A stretch of DNA of 64,000 bases, from contig JABBOT010000008.1 of NCBI GenBank assembly GCA_016165875.1, positions 3,648,794 to 3,712,793 of the forward strand. Reading direction: 5' to 3'. The notes below the pieces were generated by a model that saw only the letters and a list, made by a program, of their open reading frames with translations, had not been told where the DNA came from and made no database searches. A program made the translations under genes and the position numbers. The DNA is from Acanthopleura granulata. Taxonomy: Eukaryota > Mollusca > Polyplacophora > Chitonida > Chitonidae. Shown here one piece after another: positions 23,630 through 35,179 of this stretch (the stretch's first letter is position 1; the number at the start of each line of letters is the position of its first letter).

Positions 23630-25840
23630 CATAGACACAATCAGGACTTTATTGAACTCTAGGAAGCTTTTGCGTATCACATTTGCTGCAGCATGGCGTT
23701 AGATTTGTCACAATAAATATTTACATGGATGCGTGAGGATCGCCGCTGGGTTGGCTAGTGGGTGCGGGAGGGGAAAGTGGGGGCAATGCTGGAGGGCGGG
23801 GTTGACATGTATGGGGCGCGGATGTGTCTAGGATTCGTGCCTGAAAAGCTGTATTTTTGGGGCATCCGGCCAACCTCCGCAATTTACACCCAACCCGAAC
23901 TATTAAGTTACTTTGGCTGTTTAAACAGACTTAAATACATGACAAGATAAGCAATACTTCCTCGAAATTTTGAAGGCGCAATCCTAAACTTTCGTGGAAT
24001 GAACGATTTCCTTGAGATACCGATCTGACACAGCCTTTGAACCACATTTACCGGTTTAACCAAGGAAGATCACCTGCTACGACGGTTCCAGATAAAGACG
24101 ATAGCGGATCTTATCTGTTTATAGATGTAAAAGTGATGGTCATACATTAACTATACAAAGGTCTCAAACACATCATACAATTAGGGGTCAACAAACATAA
24201 TCTGTAGCACATTAATGCATCCCTCATACTTTCTGAGCGTAAGACCTGAGCCGAGTTTTACCCAAGGGGTAAACAAAACCACGCAAATCAAATAAATAAT
24301 GTCCAATCCCACCATTCATTACCAACACCAATTACAAAATGATACCTAATACTCCCAAGAAATCGATATTTGGCTAGTGCCTAGAAGTGTATACAATTCT
24401 TGTACAACTGACGGCGTAGTTCCTTTGAAATTGCACACCGCTTGAATGTCATTTGCGGTGAAGTATACCATTTTCAAACTAAGGTACCCTATCTTTACCG
24501 TGAGTCGTTGCATGAAACCTCATAAAACTAACGGAATAGTTTCTTTAAAAGTGCACACCTCTCGGCCGCCATTTTGTCGTGCTGCGGGCCTTTTTCAAAC
24601 AAATCCATTATATCTTCACTCTACTTAGCAAACTCTATTAAAGCACCTCAACTGGATCAGGTTGACGCGTTATACGGTAAATTTATAGCATAGTAATACA
24701 GTACATCACCATGCCTCATCCATTTGGAAAGAAGTCCTACATGGAGGTTGTCCACAGAGAAGAAATTGGCATTAAAGCCCTGGACAATCCAAGGTATGGT
24801 GTGTATCCAATATGGGGTGTTCCCCACGGGAGCAAAGGGGGCATCTGGTCTGGCATACACTCAGCAATGGACAAAATGGCTATACAAGTGACTGAATCAG
24901 GGCGGACAGAAAGCCATTGTGCCGAACTGCAGTGACCTTTACCAAAACCAGCCCAACTTAAACTGAGGTAGATAAAAAGTGAAAGCTTTACACTGCAAAT
25001 CATGCTATTTTGACTACAGGAGGATCGCATACATCACGTATCAGCATTCAGGACAACGTGAAAAACGGCACATAACATATACACAAGTGCAGGTTTTTTG
25101 TTCACAGTCATGTAAGGGGTGTACATGAAACATCACGCAACCTGCACTTCTGCTCATCAAGAGGATAAAAAACATGCACGTTGCTGTGTGTACCGTCAAC
25201 ATGTTTACAGAATGTAAACATTAAGATCCAATACAGATGACAGTCATGTTGTTGGCACAGCAAGCAAGTTAGCGACAGATGAACAGTTCACATATTTATA
25301 CATCAAACATGATGAACTTCAAGGACATAGAACACATGTAGTCTTTGGGACATTAGCCATTCTATTTTCACTACTGGATATGAATCGGAAAATGTTCATT
25401 CTTTATGAATAATCACGATCAACATCGGAATGTATACATCACAGTAGGTCCCGGCAACCTTCCTGACTTTCACAAACCCAATGTTCCCTATGTACAGAAA
25501 TATCACAAGCCAAAGGTTTACACCAATGCATTTGGCTCCCCACGTGACATTTAGATATCAAACACCTGAAATGCGGACATCCATATATGAGTAGAACTCT
25601 AACCAGACCTCAAAATGTACGATGACTTTACAGTTTGAAATTCTCATATTGCACACAGGCCTTTATAACATTACATTTTCATTTGAACACATCACTTAGC
25701 TACGAACACAAACTGACAAAGCAATGTCGACAAGCACAGCACGAGTACAAACACAGTACAACACTAATCGCAAAGCATATGTCCCACTGGCACTGGCCAT
25801 CGATTCCGTCGTCGGTGGGGTTGTCTTAGCTCTCAGGGCT
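23630..25840 (-). other. TRIM2: Putative TRIM2/3 3' UTR with poly(A) signal
   Basis: About 2.2 kb without a credible gene after the TRIM stop. On the - strand AATAAA (23653-23648) is followed by GTCCTGATTGTGTC and a T/G-containing stretch, a plausible cleavage region near 23630. A Pumilio-type TGTAAATA lies at 23725-23718, shortly upstream of the signal. Long 3' UTRs are usual for this gene family. The exact end is inferred. Confidence 0.45.
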
Positions 25841-25993
25841 TTACTGAAGATACTTATAGCATTTGATGCAGTGGTTGCCGGAATCTGCCACAAGCACCTG
25901 TCCATCAGCGGTGATACACAGCCCCTGGGGTCCGTAAAGCGGCTCGGCACTAGTGTTGATATAGGACAAGAAGGAACCACCACTGTCAAACAC
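25841..25993 (-). CDS. TRIM2: TRIM2/3 last coding exon (final NHL repeat)
   Basis: Acceptor ATTGTTCCAAG|GTG; encodes [20 protein letters not shown] followed by a last NHL repeat ending CYKYLQ and TAA. The near-identical ending 'YRYLQ' closes vertebrate TRIM2 and TRIM3, which supports orthology rather than membership of a more distant NHL group. Confidence 0.93.
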   Translation of the reverse strand: MFDSGGSFLSYINTSAEPLYGPQGLCITADGQVLVADSGNHCIKCYKYLQ

Positions 25994-28797
25994 CTTGGAA
26001 CAATATAACAAAGTCGAATGAATTATAAATGATATAAATATGAAAATAAATCTGGCACCTGGTAAACGCATTTTCAGACTTCAGGTAATCATTCAGGAAC
26101 AGCATAATAGTGAGATTTGCATATATATGTATACAACTGTTCAAAAACGCATTTATGATGGTTCATGCCTGTTTAATGTTGTACTAAGTCCTTGTTTAAA
26201 TTACATGACAAGTTTAAGTTTTATGGATGGTGGAAATCAACCAGCACATGCGGGAAACCACTGCCCTTCGCCACTTATATCTGACAAATCTCCTGACATA
26301 AAATCCAAACCGAATCTTTGAGAGGGGAATCTGAACACCCGACCTCCTTCATCAAAGATTCCTGAACTCGTCATCGTTAGAAGCATGTGTCGCTATAATG
26401 GCAGTATAATACCATAAAATAAATGTAGGCTGACATTCAAAAGGAAGACAAATTGAGGAGAGGTTGTGTGCGACCATTCATACTGTCGTCGTTGCTCTTG
26501 TTATGCCCTCGATGCTGTAGTCTTTTACACCATAAGATTCCCCAAATGATAATTCATGACAGTTTCTTAACCCTCAAACACACTTTATTCACACTGTATT
26601 TTTTGATGTTTGATATAATTACCTGGATCCTGGAATTGCCCCAATCAGCAACTAGAATGTTGTCGTAATTGTCAACAGCGACACCTGTCGGAGCGTTGAA
26701 CTGGCCATTGCCCTCACCATTGGAGCCGAAGCTGAACATGTAATTACCCTCGTGGTTGAACACTTTGATACAGTGGTTGTGGAAATCCGAGACTATTATG
26801 TCATTTCTCGAGTTAACAGCCACGTAGTGAGGTCCAGCGAACTGGTGCTCGTTGTTCCCCCTTGAGCCAAACTTCTGAATCAATTTCCCGTTGGACTGGA
26901 AAATGAAAATACTACTAGCTTTGTTGTCGACGACGATGATGTGTCCATCCTTATCGACCGCAATACCTTTAGGCCCCAGAAGTTTTCCTGTTCCGATCTT
27001 ATTTATGTACTTTCCCTCCGGGGAGAACACACTGACCCACTTGTTGTCGTAATCGGCCACTAGATAATTGCCGTTGATAGTGAGAGCCACTCCTGTCGGC
27101 CTTTGCATCTTGCCGGCCACACGACCCGGTGACCCAAAACGAAGTTTGCACTCGCCGTTCAGAGAGAACACCTGCACACACTGGTTATTACTGTCGGCCA
27201 CGAGAACCCTTCCCGTGCTAGTTACGCAGCAGCCCTGGGGGTTGGTGAACTCGCCTTTGTTCCTTCCCTTCTGACCTAACTTCATGTTCAGGTCATCCTC
27301 GATGGGATTACTTCTGCGATTCGACCCATGAGATCTAGAACTTGACGGTCGTTTGGTGCCCTTCTGCTTCACTGCGACCGTCTTCAGAGGTTTGCTGCTC
27401 CCTAACTGATCCAGCTCTTCTCCACCGGCACAAGCTTTAATGCAGAATGGAGAGCCTTTGATTTCCTGGTCGTAGAGATTAATTTCCAGTTGATAGGTGC
27501 CTTCTGTTTTGACTACATAAGTGAGATCATATGTTCCGTTTTTGTTGTCTGACAGGTAAGGTTCAATGAGATCTCCGTTGCTGGCGGTGAGGATAGCAGT
27601 AACGGCCGCCTCGCCTACTTTGACTAGTTCCCCTTTACGGTCCTTCGTAGTGATAGAGATGACAGTCGGCCGACCGATGTAACAAGTCTTAAGTCCGTCA
27701 CCTGTCGCCGTGGTTTCAAAAGCAACAGCGCTGTTCGATTGCACATGGCCCAGGTTGTATACACACTTTTTGGCCGTGTGGAGCGAAGTGTTGTCGAACC
27801 AAATGCTGGAGTTCTCCTCCGGTTGAAACTGGACCTGTAGAGCTCCCAGCTCTTGGAGTTTCTCGGCCATTTCCTTCCTAACCAGAAGGATCTCCGTGTC
27901 AGTGCCATGCTCCAGCGTCTCTTCCGTGAATTCGGAGCTACTGTTAATCTTGGACAGAATTCCCTCCAGAGATTCTCGCTGGTCCTTGAGGGTCTGCTGC
28001 TTCATATTGTAGACAGACTCTAGTTCGGAAAGGAGCAAGGCTTTCCGTTCAGCCATCATTTTACTGAGCGTCTGGAAAGCATCGCATATCTTCCCCTCAG
28101 CATCTTTGAATCGCTTAGACAACATGGACGACACTTCGTTGACTTGTTCTAAGGATTCCTTGATGGCAGGAACCTGGGAACGAGCGTCTGATATCAGACT
28201 GAGCAAAGCCGCCCGGTGCTCCTGCATCGCATCTTTTAACAGTATTGTCCTGTGGTCAATATGCTCTAGAGCTGTACAGTCTTCACACACCGCCGTCTCG
28301 CACGGTTCACAGTAAAACTGGAAGGATTTCCCATCATGATTTGGACAGACTAGTTTGGGTTCGTGGTCACTCTCTGTAAGAGCCAGCTCGCTCAGGGAAA
28401 CCACATGGTGGTTGTTCGGTGCCTCCGCCATTCGCTTGTGACGTTCCACGCAATTTTCACACAAATATTCTTCACACTCGACACACTTTAAAGAAGCTTG
28501 GACACGACCACTTTCACAACACGAACATATCTTGTGTTCCCCAAGAACATCGATTAGATTGACAATGAAGAAGTTAGTTTGTAGCCCAGACACGCCCTCG
28601 ATGGGCAGAATAGATTGCTGTCGACAGATGGGGCAGGTTGCAGACAAGCTCTCCGCAGGGATATAAGAGGCCAGACACTGCTCACAAAACGTGTGGAGAC
28701 AAGGCAGAACCTTTGGACTTATATACCTTCCCAAACAGATTCCACAACTCAAAAACTGCTTATCGATTTGCCGGACAACAGGAATGTTGTTTGCCAT
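25841..28797 (-). CDS. TRIM2: TRIM2/TRIM3-like RING, B-box, filamin, NHL protein (E3 ubiquitin ligase)
   Basis: Two exons on the - strand: 28797-26623 (725 codons from ATG 28797) and 25993-25841 (50 codons plus TAA), joined CAG|gtaatt...ccaag|GTG in phase 0; total 775 residues, close to vertebrate TRIM2/TRIM3. Domains in order: C3HC4 RING (C18, C21, C33, H35, C38, C41, C55, C58); a B-box-1-like zinc motif (C91, C94, C105, C108, C113, C116, H120); B-box 2 (C151, H154, C163, C166, C171, C174, H179, H182); coiled coil about 185-320; filamin/ABP280 repeat about 358-456; basic Ser/Arg linker 470-500; six NHL repeats 503-775 ([72 protein letters not shown]). Known vertebrate members ubiquitinate neuronal cargo such as neurofilament light chain; the function here is inferred. 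Start choice: ATG 28797 gives [15 protein letters not shown], matching the family, but the frame is open upstream to a splice acceptor at 28828. Confidence 0.95.
26150..26390 (-). mobile_element. Degenerate SINE remnant in the TRIM last intron
   Basis: On the + strand TTTTATGGATGGTGGAAATC, GCGGGAAACCACTGCCCTTCG and CCACTTATATCTGAC echo the inverted SINE body; GAATCTGAACACCCGACC is a weak inverted B box. Boundaries are approximate. Confidence 0.35.
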
Positions 28798-28827
28798 CTT
28801 GAAAGGCCCACCGTCGACCAAGGTGAC
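26623..28827 (-). CDS. TRIM2: TRIM2/3 main exon (RING to fifth NHL repeat)
   Basis: A single 2.2-kb exon. Its 5' edge (reading the - strand) is a strong acceptor, TTTTTTCTCTGTTTAG, just before 28827; the ten codons from there to ATG 28797 (VTLVDGGPFK) are open and in phase 0, so upstream coding exons can be joined. Its 3' edge is CAG|GTAATT at 26623/26622. GC content and codon use are clearly different from the flanks. Confidence 0.9.
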
Positions 28828-29155
28828 CTAAACAGAGAAAAAAGATAGAAATTACACACATTTCAGTTGCAAATAATACAAAATAGTTTTGTATCTATAC
28901 AAATGAGTGTTTTTTCTTCTTTATTTCAGAGGATTTCTTCACTTCTTCAAAGTCTCTCAGATACACTGAGCAAAGTCTAAAGTAAAAATAAAAAACGTCT
29001 CCTTACCAGCGTCCTAAAATCCACACAAAAGAAATGTGATGATATATGTGTGCGCAACTTAATCTCGCAGACGATCTCTGCATACTAATGTGTGCAAGGT
29101 GGTCTACAGGCTTCCATGACCTGTTCAGTGGTTGTTGTGGACAGGACTGAACTAT

Positions 29156-29390
29156 GATTTATTTATTTATTTATTCACTTGATTGGTGTCTTACTCAAGA
29201 ACCTTACATTTATACCTGGGCAGTCGGGTTTTCGGATCAGAGAAACTGAGATGAATGGAGTAAACCACGACCCTTTGTCAGATATTGGGAAAATCGTCTG
29301 ACTTATGATTGCAGCTGACCCTGGAAGAGTTGGATTCGAATCTATCATTTCACGTGTCAGGCTTGAGAAGAGCACTTTCACGATGTGAAC
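29156..29390 (-). mobile_element. Diverged SINE, inverted, with B box
   Basis: Begins with the inverted tail (TTTATTTATTTATTTATTCA, TTGATTGGTGTCTTACTCAAG) and on the - strand contains B-box-like GATTCGAATCC near its 5' end. Likely the same older type as at 9545. It lies in the first intron of the TRIM gene. Confidence 0.6.
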
Positions 29391-29784
29391 AGGGAAAGAT
29401 CCCTGGTGAGTTTTGAATACGTCCACTTTACAGATTAGATGGCTAAAGCTTATTTGTTCTTCTCTGCGCACATCTGCCCCTAAAACCATAACTGTCTCTG
29501 ATGGAATACTTATTTACGTGATGTTTTATGCTAATCGCCAGACATATTTCACACATATGAGGATAGTTGGGTACATGGGTGGAGAAAACTGGACAAAGCA
29601 CAGAAAATGTAAATCAAAGTTGCGTGAAATCATACAGAAACCGTGAAGCCTTCGGTCACGAACAGAAAATTGTATCTATTCAACTTTGACATTGGCGTCC
29701 ACTAAGCAGTGGTCATCATCACTCTCGAAATTCTCATTAACACACAGCCGGACAGAATTTACCGAACAGAATTATAAGATTCAG

Positions 29785-29942
29785 GTACGTGGGAAGGTCT
29801 GCCAGCAACCTACGCATGGTCGTGGGTTTCCCCCGTGCTCTGCCCGGTTTCCTATCACTGTAATGCTGGCCGCCGTCGTATAAGTGAAATATTCTTGAGT
29901 ATGGCGTAAAACACCAATCAAATAAATAAATAAATAACTCAA
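29785..29942 (+). mobile_element. 5'-truncated SINE with 12-bp target-site duplications
   Basis: Starts at GTACGTGGGAAGGTCTGCC within the body, carries GTGGGTTTCCCCCGTGCTCT and the GGCGTAAAACACCAATCAAA end with four AATA units. TATAAGATTCAG flanks it at 29773-29784 and 29943-29954. It lies in the first intron of the TRIM gene as modelled here. Confidence 0.88.
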
Positions 29943-30424
29943 TATAAGATTCAGACCAAACAACTTCAGCCACAAAGACATCTCACAATATACTAGTAAG
30001 TATAAAAAATCTATAGTAATTGATACTATAGTGCCTCTTTTGAAGTGGACACATTCTCAGCATAGTCCTTCTTAATTTTAAGCCATAATCTCCCAAAATA
30101 AGGTCACTAGGTGTTAAAACAAAAACCAGGGCAAACGAAATAGGTGTTTCTGTCAAGAAATCAATCTGCTGGCCTTTGAAGTGTCTACTGAGAAATACAG
30201 CTGGATCACTGATCTACTCAGAAGTTTGTTTTTGAGTAAATGAGCACAAAGAGCAGAGCTGTTTGCTTGTCTTTAAGATAATGTTCCAGGTATTAGCCCA
30301 CCTCATGCTGACGAACCCCTTACTGAATTTGTTTTCAAAACAAACAGTTCATCATTGTTATCCGTAATTCTCAGCTTAAGAGTACACATGTAGTTCTACA
30401 GTAGCATATACTGAGCGGTTCTTT

Positions 30425-30500
30425 TTTCCCCAAGACGCATAGGCTTCAAATTCTATTGACCTCAAGATGCATGGGCTTCAAATTCCAATGACCTCAAAAC
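30425..30500. repeat. Two-copy 33-bp repeat in the TRIM first intron
   Basis: AAGACGCATAGGCTTCAAAT and AAGATGCATGGGCTTCAAAT, each followed by TC(T/C)A(A/T)TGACCTCAA. Confidence 0.75.
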
Positions 30501-31144
30501 TTGCAACATGTCAACCCACACCACACATAAAACAAGACTTTGATTCATCTACTGGTGGGAAAAAAAACCCCTTCAAAATACCTGAATACCGTTACTTGAC
30601 AAAAATTGTTTTTTTTTATATTTAAATCAATTGACCAGCAACTGGGTAAAAAACATCAGAGCACCCAAATGTTAATAGATACATGTTTAATGCTTATGTA
30701 TTATGTATTTACAATTTTATGTTTACTGATTAACATACATAATGATGAACATGTATAATATGTGTACTGATTAACATATGTTATGTGGGCTTGGATCCGT
30801 AAATCATGCAGGAATTCAGAATCGTGTTATTTCAGATTAGCATTTCCTCAAGTTAATATCGATGGCCCTTTTGTATGCAGCTTTGTAAACCATGTTTGAT
30901 TTCATGTAATACATATAGTGCATATGACCATAAGATAAACGTTATTCACATACATACCAGCCAGGTGATAATAATTACAATGCCTACAGTACACATATAC
31001 ACCATACCGTTGGTATTTAGTTTATTTGTGCTTAACACACTACACTCTATGTATTTACAGCATTCTGAACCTGGGGTCTTAAATAACCACTCTATGTGGT
31101 TTAAGCACTTAATCAAAGGGAATAAAAATTACAGACAGAACAGA

Positions 31145-31228
31145 ATTTATTTGTTTACTGGTGTCATACGGAAACCCACAGCCATCAGCAGGTGATGTTA
31201 CTAGCAGACCCTGTGAGAGGAAGCCAAT
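31145..31228 (-). mobile_element. Short internally deleted SINE remnant
   Basis: Inverted tail TTTATTTGTTTACTGGTGTC, then GAAACCCACAGCCATCAGCAGG and AGCAGACCCTG; flanked by CAGAACAGA at 31136-31144 and 31229-31237. The middle of the element is missing. Confidence 0.6.
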
Positions 31229-32355
31229 CAGAACAGAGAGTCTGTACAGGTATCTCCAATCTTGTACGCTTTGACAGACACATCTCTTGACTGTCTATAT
31301 TTCGTGACTAAATTCTGAACAATTGGATATGTATGGTAATTAAACAATTCATCAGATCTGTAAATGTAACTGTACCATATGGTACAAATGACACACTTAC
31401 AATTACATCTTGTTACACTCTGGAATGTTGAACATAACAAAGTATTAATTATAATTTACGTTCCTTTCCTCAAATGTCTGTGTGTATACAAAATTCAACA
31501 CTGTCATACTAATATTCATCAGGGGTAAAGCTTAACATTGTGCTACATGTATCTCATAAATTGCACCACTACATCAAAATGCCCAACATCTTCACATCCA
31601 TAACAGAAATATGCCAATGATGCTGAGGTTAAGTTGTGTAAAGATGGCTTAGTTGACGGTCAGACAAAATGTGCAGGTTAAGCAGAACAGCGTGTTACGA
31701 GCCAGGCCATTCACCTGTGCCTCGTTACCTCCCTAAAGGTACACTCAGTCATCGGACTATCACCTGAGTGTGAAATAGTCAAGTCAGTTGTGTTTGCCCA
31801 GTGAAAATAAAAGCCAGCTCAAACCACTGCCACATTTGAACCTAATATATACCATGGTCGCATGCAAAGGGAACTTTCAAATTCAAACAAATTTACAGAG
31901 GAAATTCTGATGACCTGATATGAGTGTATTGAAGCAAAGGGGAAGAAGTAAAAGCTTTTCTCTATATGCAGATGGGTGAATAAATTAACGCAGTTCAAAG
32001 TTAGGGTTTTTTCAGTCCTTGTAAATATTGATCTTATCTCTTTCAAAGTTTTACACTCAGTTATTCTGATGTTGGAGATGTTTGATCTATGCTTCTCTCT
32101 CACCTGACAGGTAACATCATTACACTTAACGAACCTTCAAACCTGAAACTCAATACAAGTTAAACACAGAACCCCCTAGTAATGGTTTCATTCATAAAGC
32201 TACTTGCTCAGTGGTCTATTGCTATATGTGTAAGGCACATTGGGTATTCATTGAACCATAAAAAATCAGTGTAAGGAACATCAGTACTAAACTGTCATTT
32301 TTTCACTTTAAATATAGCTTAGCCACATAATTCAGTTTCAAAAAACCAAACTTAC

Positions 32356-32412
32356 CTCCATCGCCGACTCAAAATGAAAAGAATGGTACTCCATTTGTTC
32401 TATTTTTTCCAT
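32356..32412 (-). CDS. TRIM2: Upstream in-frame coding exon of the TRIM2/3 gene (alternative N-terminus)
   Basis: On the - strand an ATG at 32412 opens 19 codons (MEKIEQMEYHSFHFESAME) that end exactly at a strong donor, GAG|GTAAGT. The phase is 0, which matches the acceptor at 28828, so the spliced frame would run MEKIEQ...[18 protein letters not shown]. Vertebrate TRIM2 also has isoforms with a short N-terminal extension before the MASEGTN-like start. Cross-exon joining is inferred from sequence only. Confidence 0.5.
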
Positions 32413-33639
32413 TTTCGCCGCTGTCAAAGCTTGAGCTGAGCACTCCGAGCCAGGCTTTGCTAACACCTTACAGTGTACAGCAGTATAGTGACTACCAACA
32501 CAGACACAATGTTAACTGATGCTCTGATAATTTGATATTCCAATAATTCACAAATGAATAGAAGCCAGGTACCACGTCATGGGTGTCACCGTATGATGAA
32601 GCTGTTATCAGAGATGTATCATGATGTGGAGAAGTTTTCCCTGGTGTGTCGATCCTCACAGAGCTACAGCACATCTGACTTCACCTGTAACAGGTGAGTA
32701 CTGACACTGACGGCACGGTAGTTCTGAATGAACTGCTCCTATCAGCCACTCGCCAGCCAGACACCCGACACGCTGAACCGGGTAATAGGTACAAAAGCTC
32801 ATGAATATTCATGCAGTACCTCCGCAGCAGTACTCTGTACCTGGAGGATATCATAATCTCAGATTTGAGGCTCTGACAGGATCAGGAGGAGGTGGAACGT
32901 CTTAGCTAAGGCAGTAGAGGGAGGCAATGGGACATCAGTTATTAAAGACAACTTTTCAAATGTCTTGGAGAGTGAAACTGGAAAAAGGTAAACTGTAAAA
33001 GGAAATCTGCGTTAACAAGTCATCCTCTTTAGTACAAAAAGGTGTTTAAGCCTCAAATGTTCAAAAACTGGTGACCACCTCTCATTAATTTCAACCAGGG
33101 ACAGCTACGTTTAAATCAACTTCAATGCATTGTCTCACCAATTTTAGTAAAGTCCACAACCAACTGAAATGAACACTGCAGATCTTACTTGCCCAGAGTG
33201 GGTAAAGGTTAACTTTCCTATCACTCAAACAGCACAGGATAGAATACCTGTGTATGTATCTGAAGCCAACTGCCAGGCTGGCAATGGATCAGGTATAAAA
33301 ATATCTGTGCACCACTGGTCAGAAATAGAGATGGAGTTGTCAAAGGACGAGAGACTGAGGCTCTGCAGGACAATAGCCCACCTGTGTGCCAGTCTGTTAT
33401 CCCTCCAGCCAGCGATCAGCCATCTAGTCGTGTCTCTGTATACTGCTCACCTCCCTCACTTCACTGAGTCCATACAAACAGCAAGACAGGTGCAATCCAA
33501 TTTACCCACCTGAATCCCCACGTCTTATAAACAATAAGATGTAATGATCGCTCCCCTGAGCCAGGCCAGGTAAACACACCGGGCAATACCTGTGCTGTAT
33601 CTTAGCTGTCTCTACCAGATGACAGGCAAATACATGCAG

Positions 33640-33664
33640 ACAGACAAACAGACAGACAGACAAT
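33640..33664. repeat. CAGA microsatellite
   Basis: CAGACAGACAAACAGACAGA and one further unit. Confidence 0.8.
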
Positions 33665-35149
33665 GTACCCGTCACCTTGGCTGAGCAAACACTGGCATAG
33701 GTTATGTTGTACTTAGCTGATGTAACCACTGACAACATTATCTCATCAGCATGTTAAAGAAAATGACAGGGGAAGTATAACATAAATTGTAATAAAAGAG
33801 TAAAGTTTCACCATTGAAAAAGAGGACAATTTGATAACTGTTTTGATGTCCTCTAAGAGACATGTGCTTCATCATGGTAAGCTCCCATAGCTGTCAGAAG
33901 ACACTTTATCAACCCGCAGCTGGCTGAATGATGTGCACAAGCCAAAAATGCGTACTTGAGATGAATTTGTATGTATTACAGTAGTGTGAAGAGATAGAAT
34001 GGTACTGAGTTACTGGCCAAATTCATGTCATATCCGCAAATCCAGCTTTCCTATGTTCTGACTGGTCAGAAATATTTTCAAAGTTATGTCTCTTTTTTAC
34101 ATCAAGGTACTTATAATTTGTGACTGAGGATGTGCTATGACCTACCTGGAAATTATCCCAAAACTGAAATTAACCCAGAACTAAAAAAAAAAAATCTAAC
34201 AAAATATTTGATCTGATTGAAATCTTTAAACCACAAAAGGCCCAATTGTTCTATGGCATTTCCATTTAAATACAGAATCACACTGTGGTTATACCGACAG
34301 CCGAGGTGTAATAAGTCTGAAATATTTTATCATTTGACACAATGACGCTTTTAAAATGTAAAGCACATTTTGGATATTAGGCAACCTGGTGGCTTTGAAC
34401 ATTGTCTCTTGTTCAAACGTTGCACAAAATTCAAGATTCAAGTCTAGGAAGAAAAAAAAAAGAGATAATTTCGTGTGTTATCATGAAAGAATTAAGTAAC
34501 AAAACTACTAAACTTTCATGAAATGGGAATCTGACTAGCATTCATGCATGTATAAATATATTGGTTTATTTCATTCAGGTTGATTGAGTACAGGTGTTAA
34601 AATGACAATACTAGCTTAACATATACCTGATCTGCTGAATCAGGAGGCATGACTTATTCAATCTATGGCCCAACGCACGAAGGGTAAATCTAACAGAAAT
34701 GATAACTGTCATCTAATCAGATACCTGCTAAGTTGTCCGACAAGATTACCTGATGCCGGATCAACATGACCCTGCTTTAAGGTGACATTTTCACATATAA
34801 CAGTCTATATCACACAGTTATCTCTAGGAATGGACCCACTTTCAGATGAACATGTGCCTACATTTCACAGGACATAAACTGTTGATATATACATAAATAA
34901 AAAGTCATAGACATATTGCTTAGAAGACTGAATGGTTTTAGGTCTCAACATTGCAAATACTGGTTGTTTTGTTGTATTCTTTAGTCTTAGTAATAAATCA
35001 TACAATGATTCCACAAGTGAATGAAGCACTGCATGCTTACAATATCTTCAGTAGCTGGATGCTAGTTCAGAAGTGGAGGAAGCTGATGTTCATAATATTT
35101 GATACTACCTGTGACAACACGTAAATCTGTAATCACCATACACACTTAC

Positions 35150-35179
35150 CTCTAGAAAGGGTCCTGTGTGAAGCAACAT
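35150..35179 (-). CDS. Candidate alternative first exon of TRIM2/3
   Basis: ATG at 35179 followed by ten codons (MLLHTGPFLE) and a near-perfect donor GAG|GTAAGTGT in phase 0, compatible with the main TRIM exon. Evidence is the donor plus frame only; chance matches of this length are plausible. Confidence 0.25.

Larger units (their letters stand above)
28828..32355 (-). other. First intron of the TRIM gene (as modelled)
   Basis: 3.5 kb between the donor at 32356 and the acceptor at 28828, holding three SINEs (29156-29390, 29785-29942, 31145-31228) and a small tandem duplication. No coding segment seen. Confidence 0.45.

Noticed and set aside
24711..24935. 74-codon + frame opposite the TRIM 3' UTR
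   Set aside because: Short, no family match, and lies in the presumed 3' UTR of the opposite-strand gene.
33169..33513. 114-codon + frame upstream of the TRIM exon
   Set aside because: Composition is plausible (SEIEMELSKDERLRLCRTIA) and it could be a divergent small gene, but there is no domain, no clear splice or promoter signal and no homology known to me; left undecided rather than annotated.
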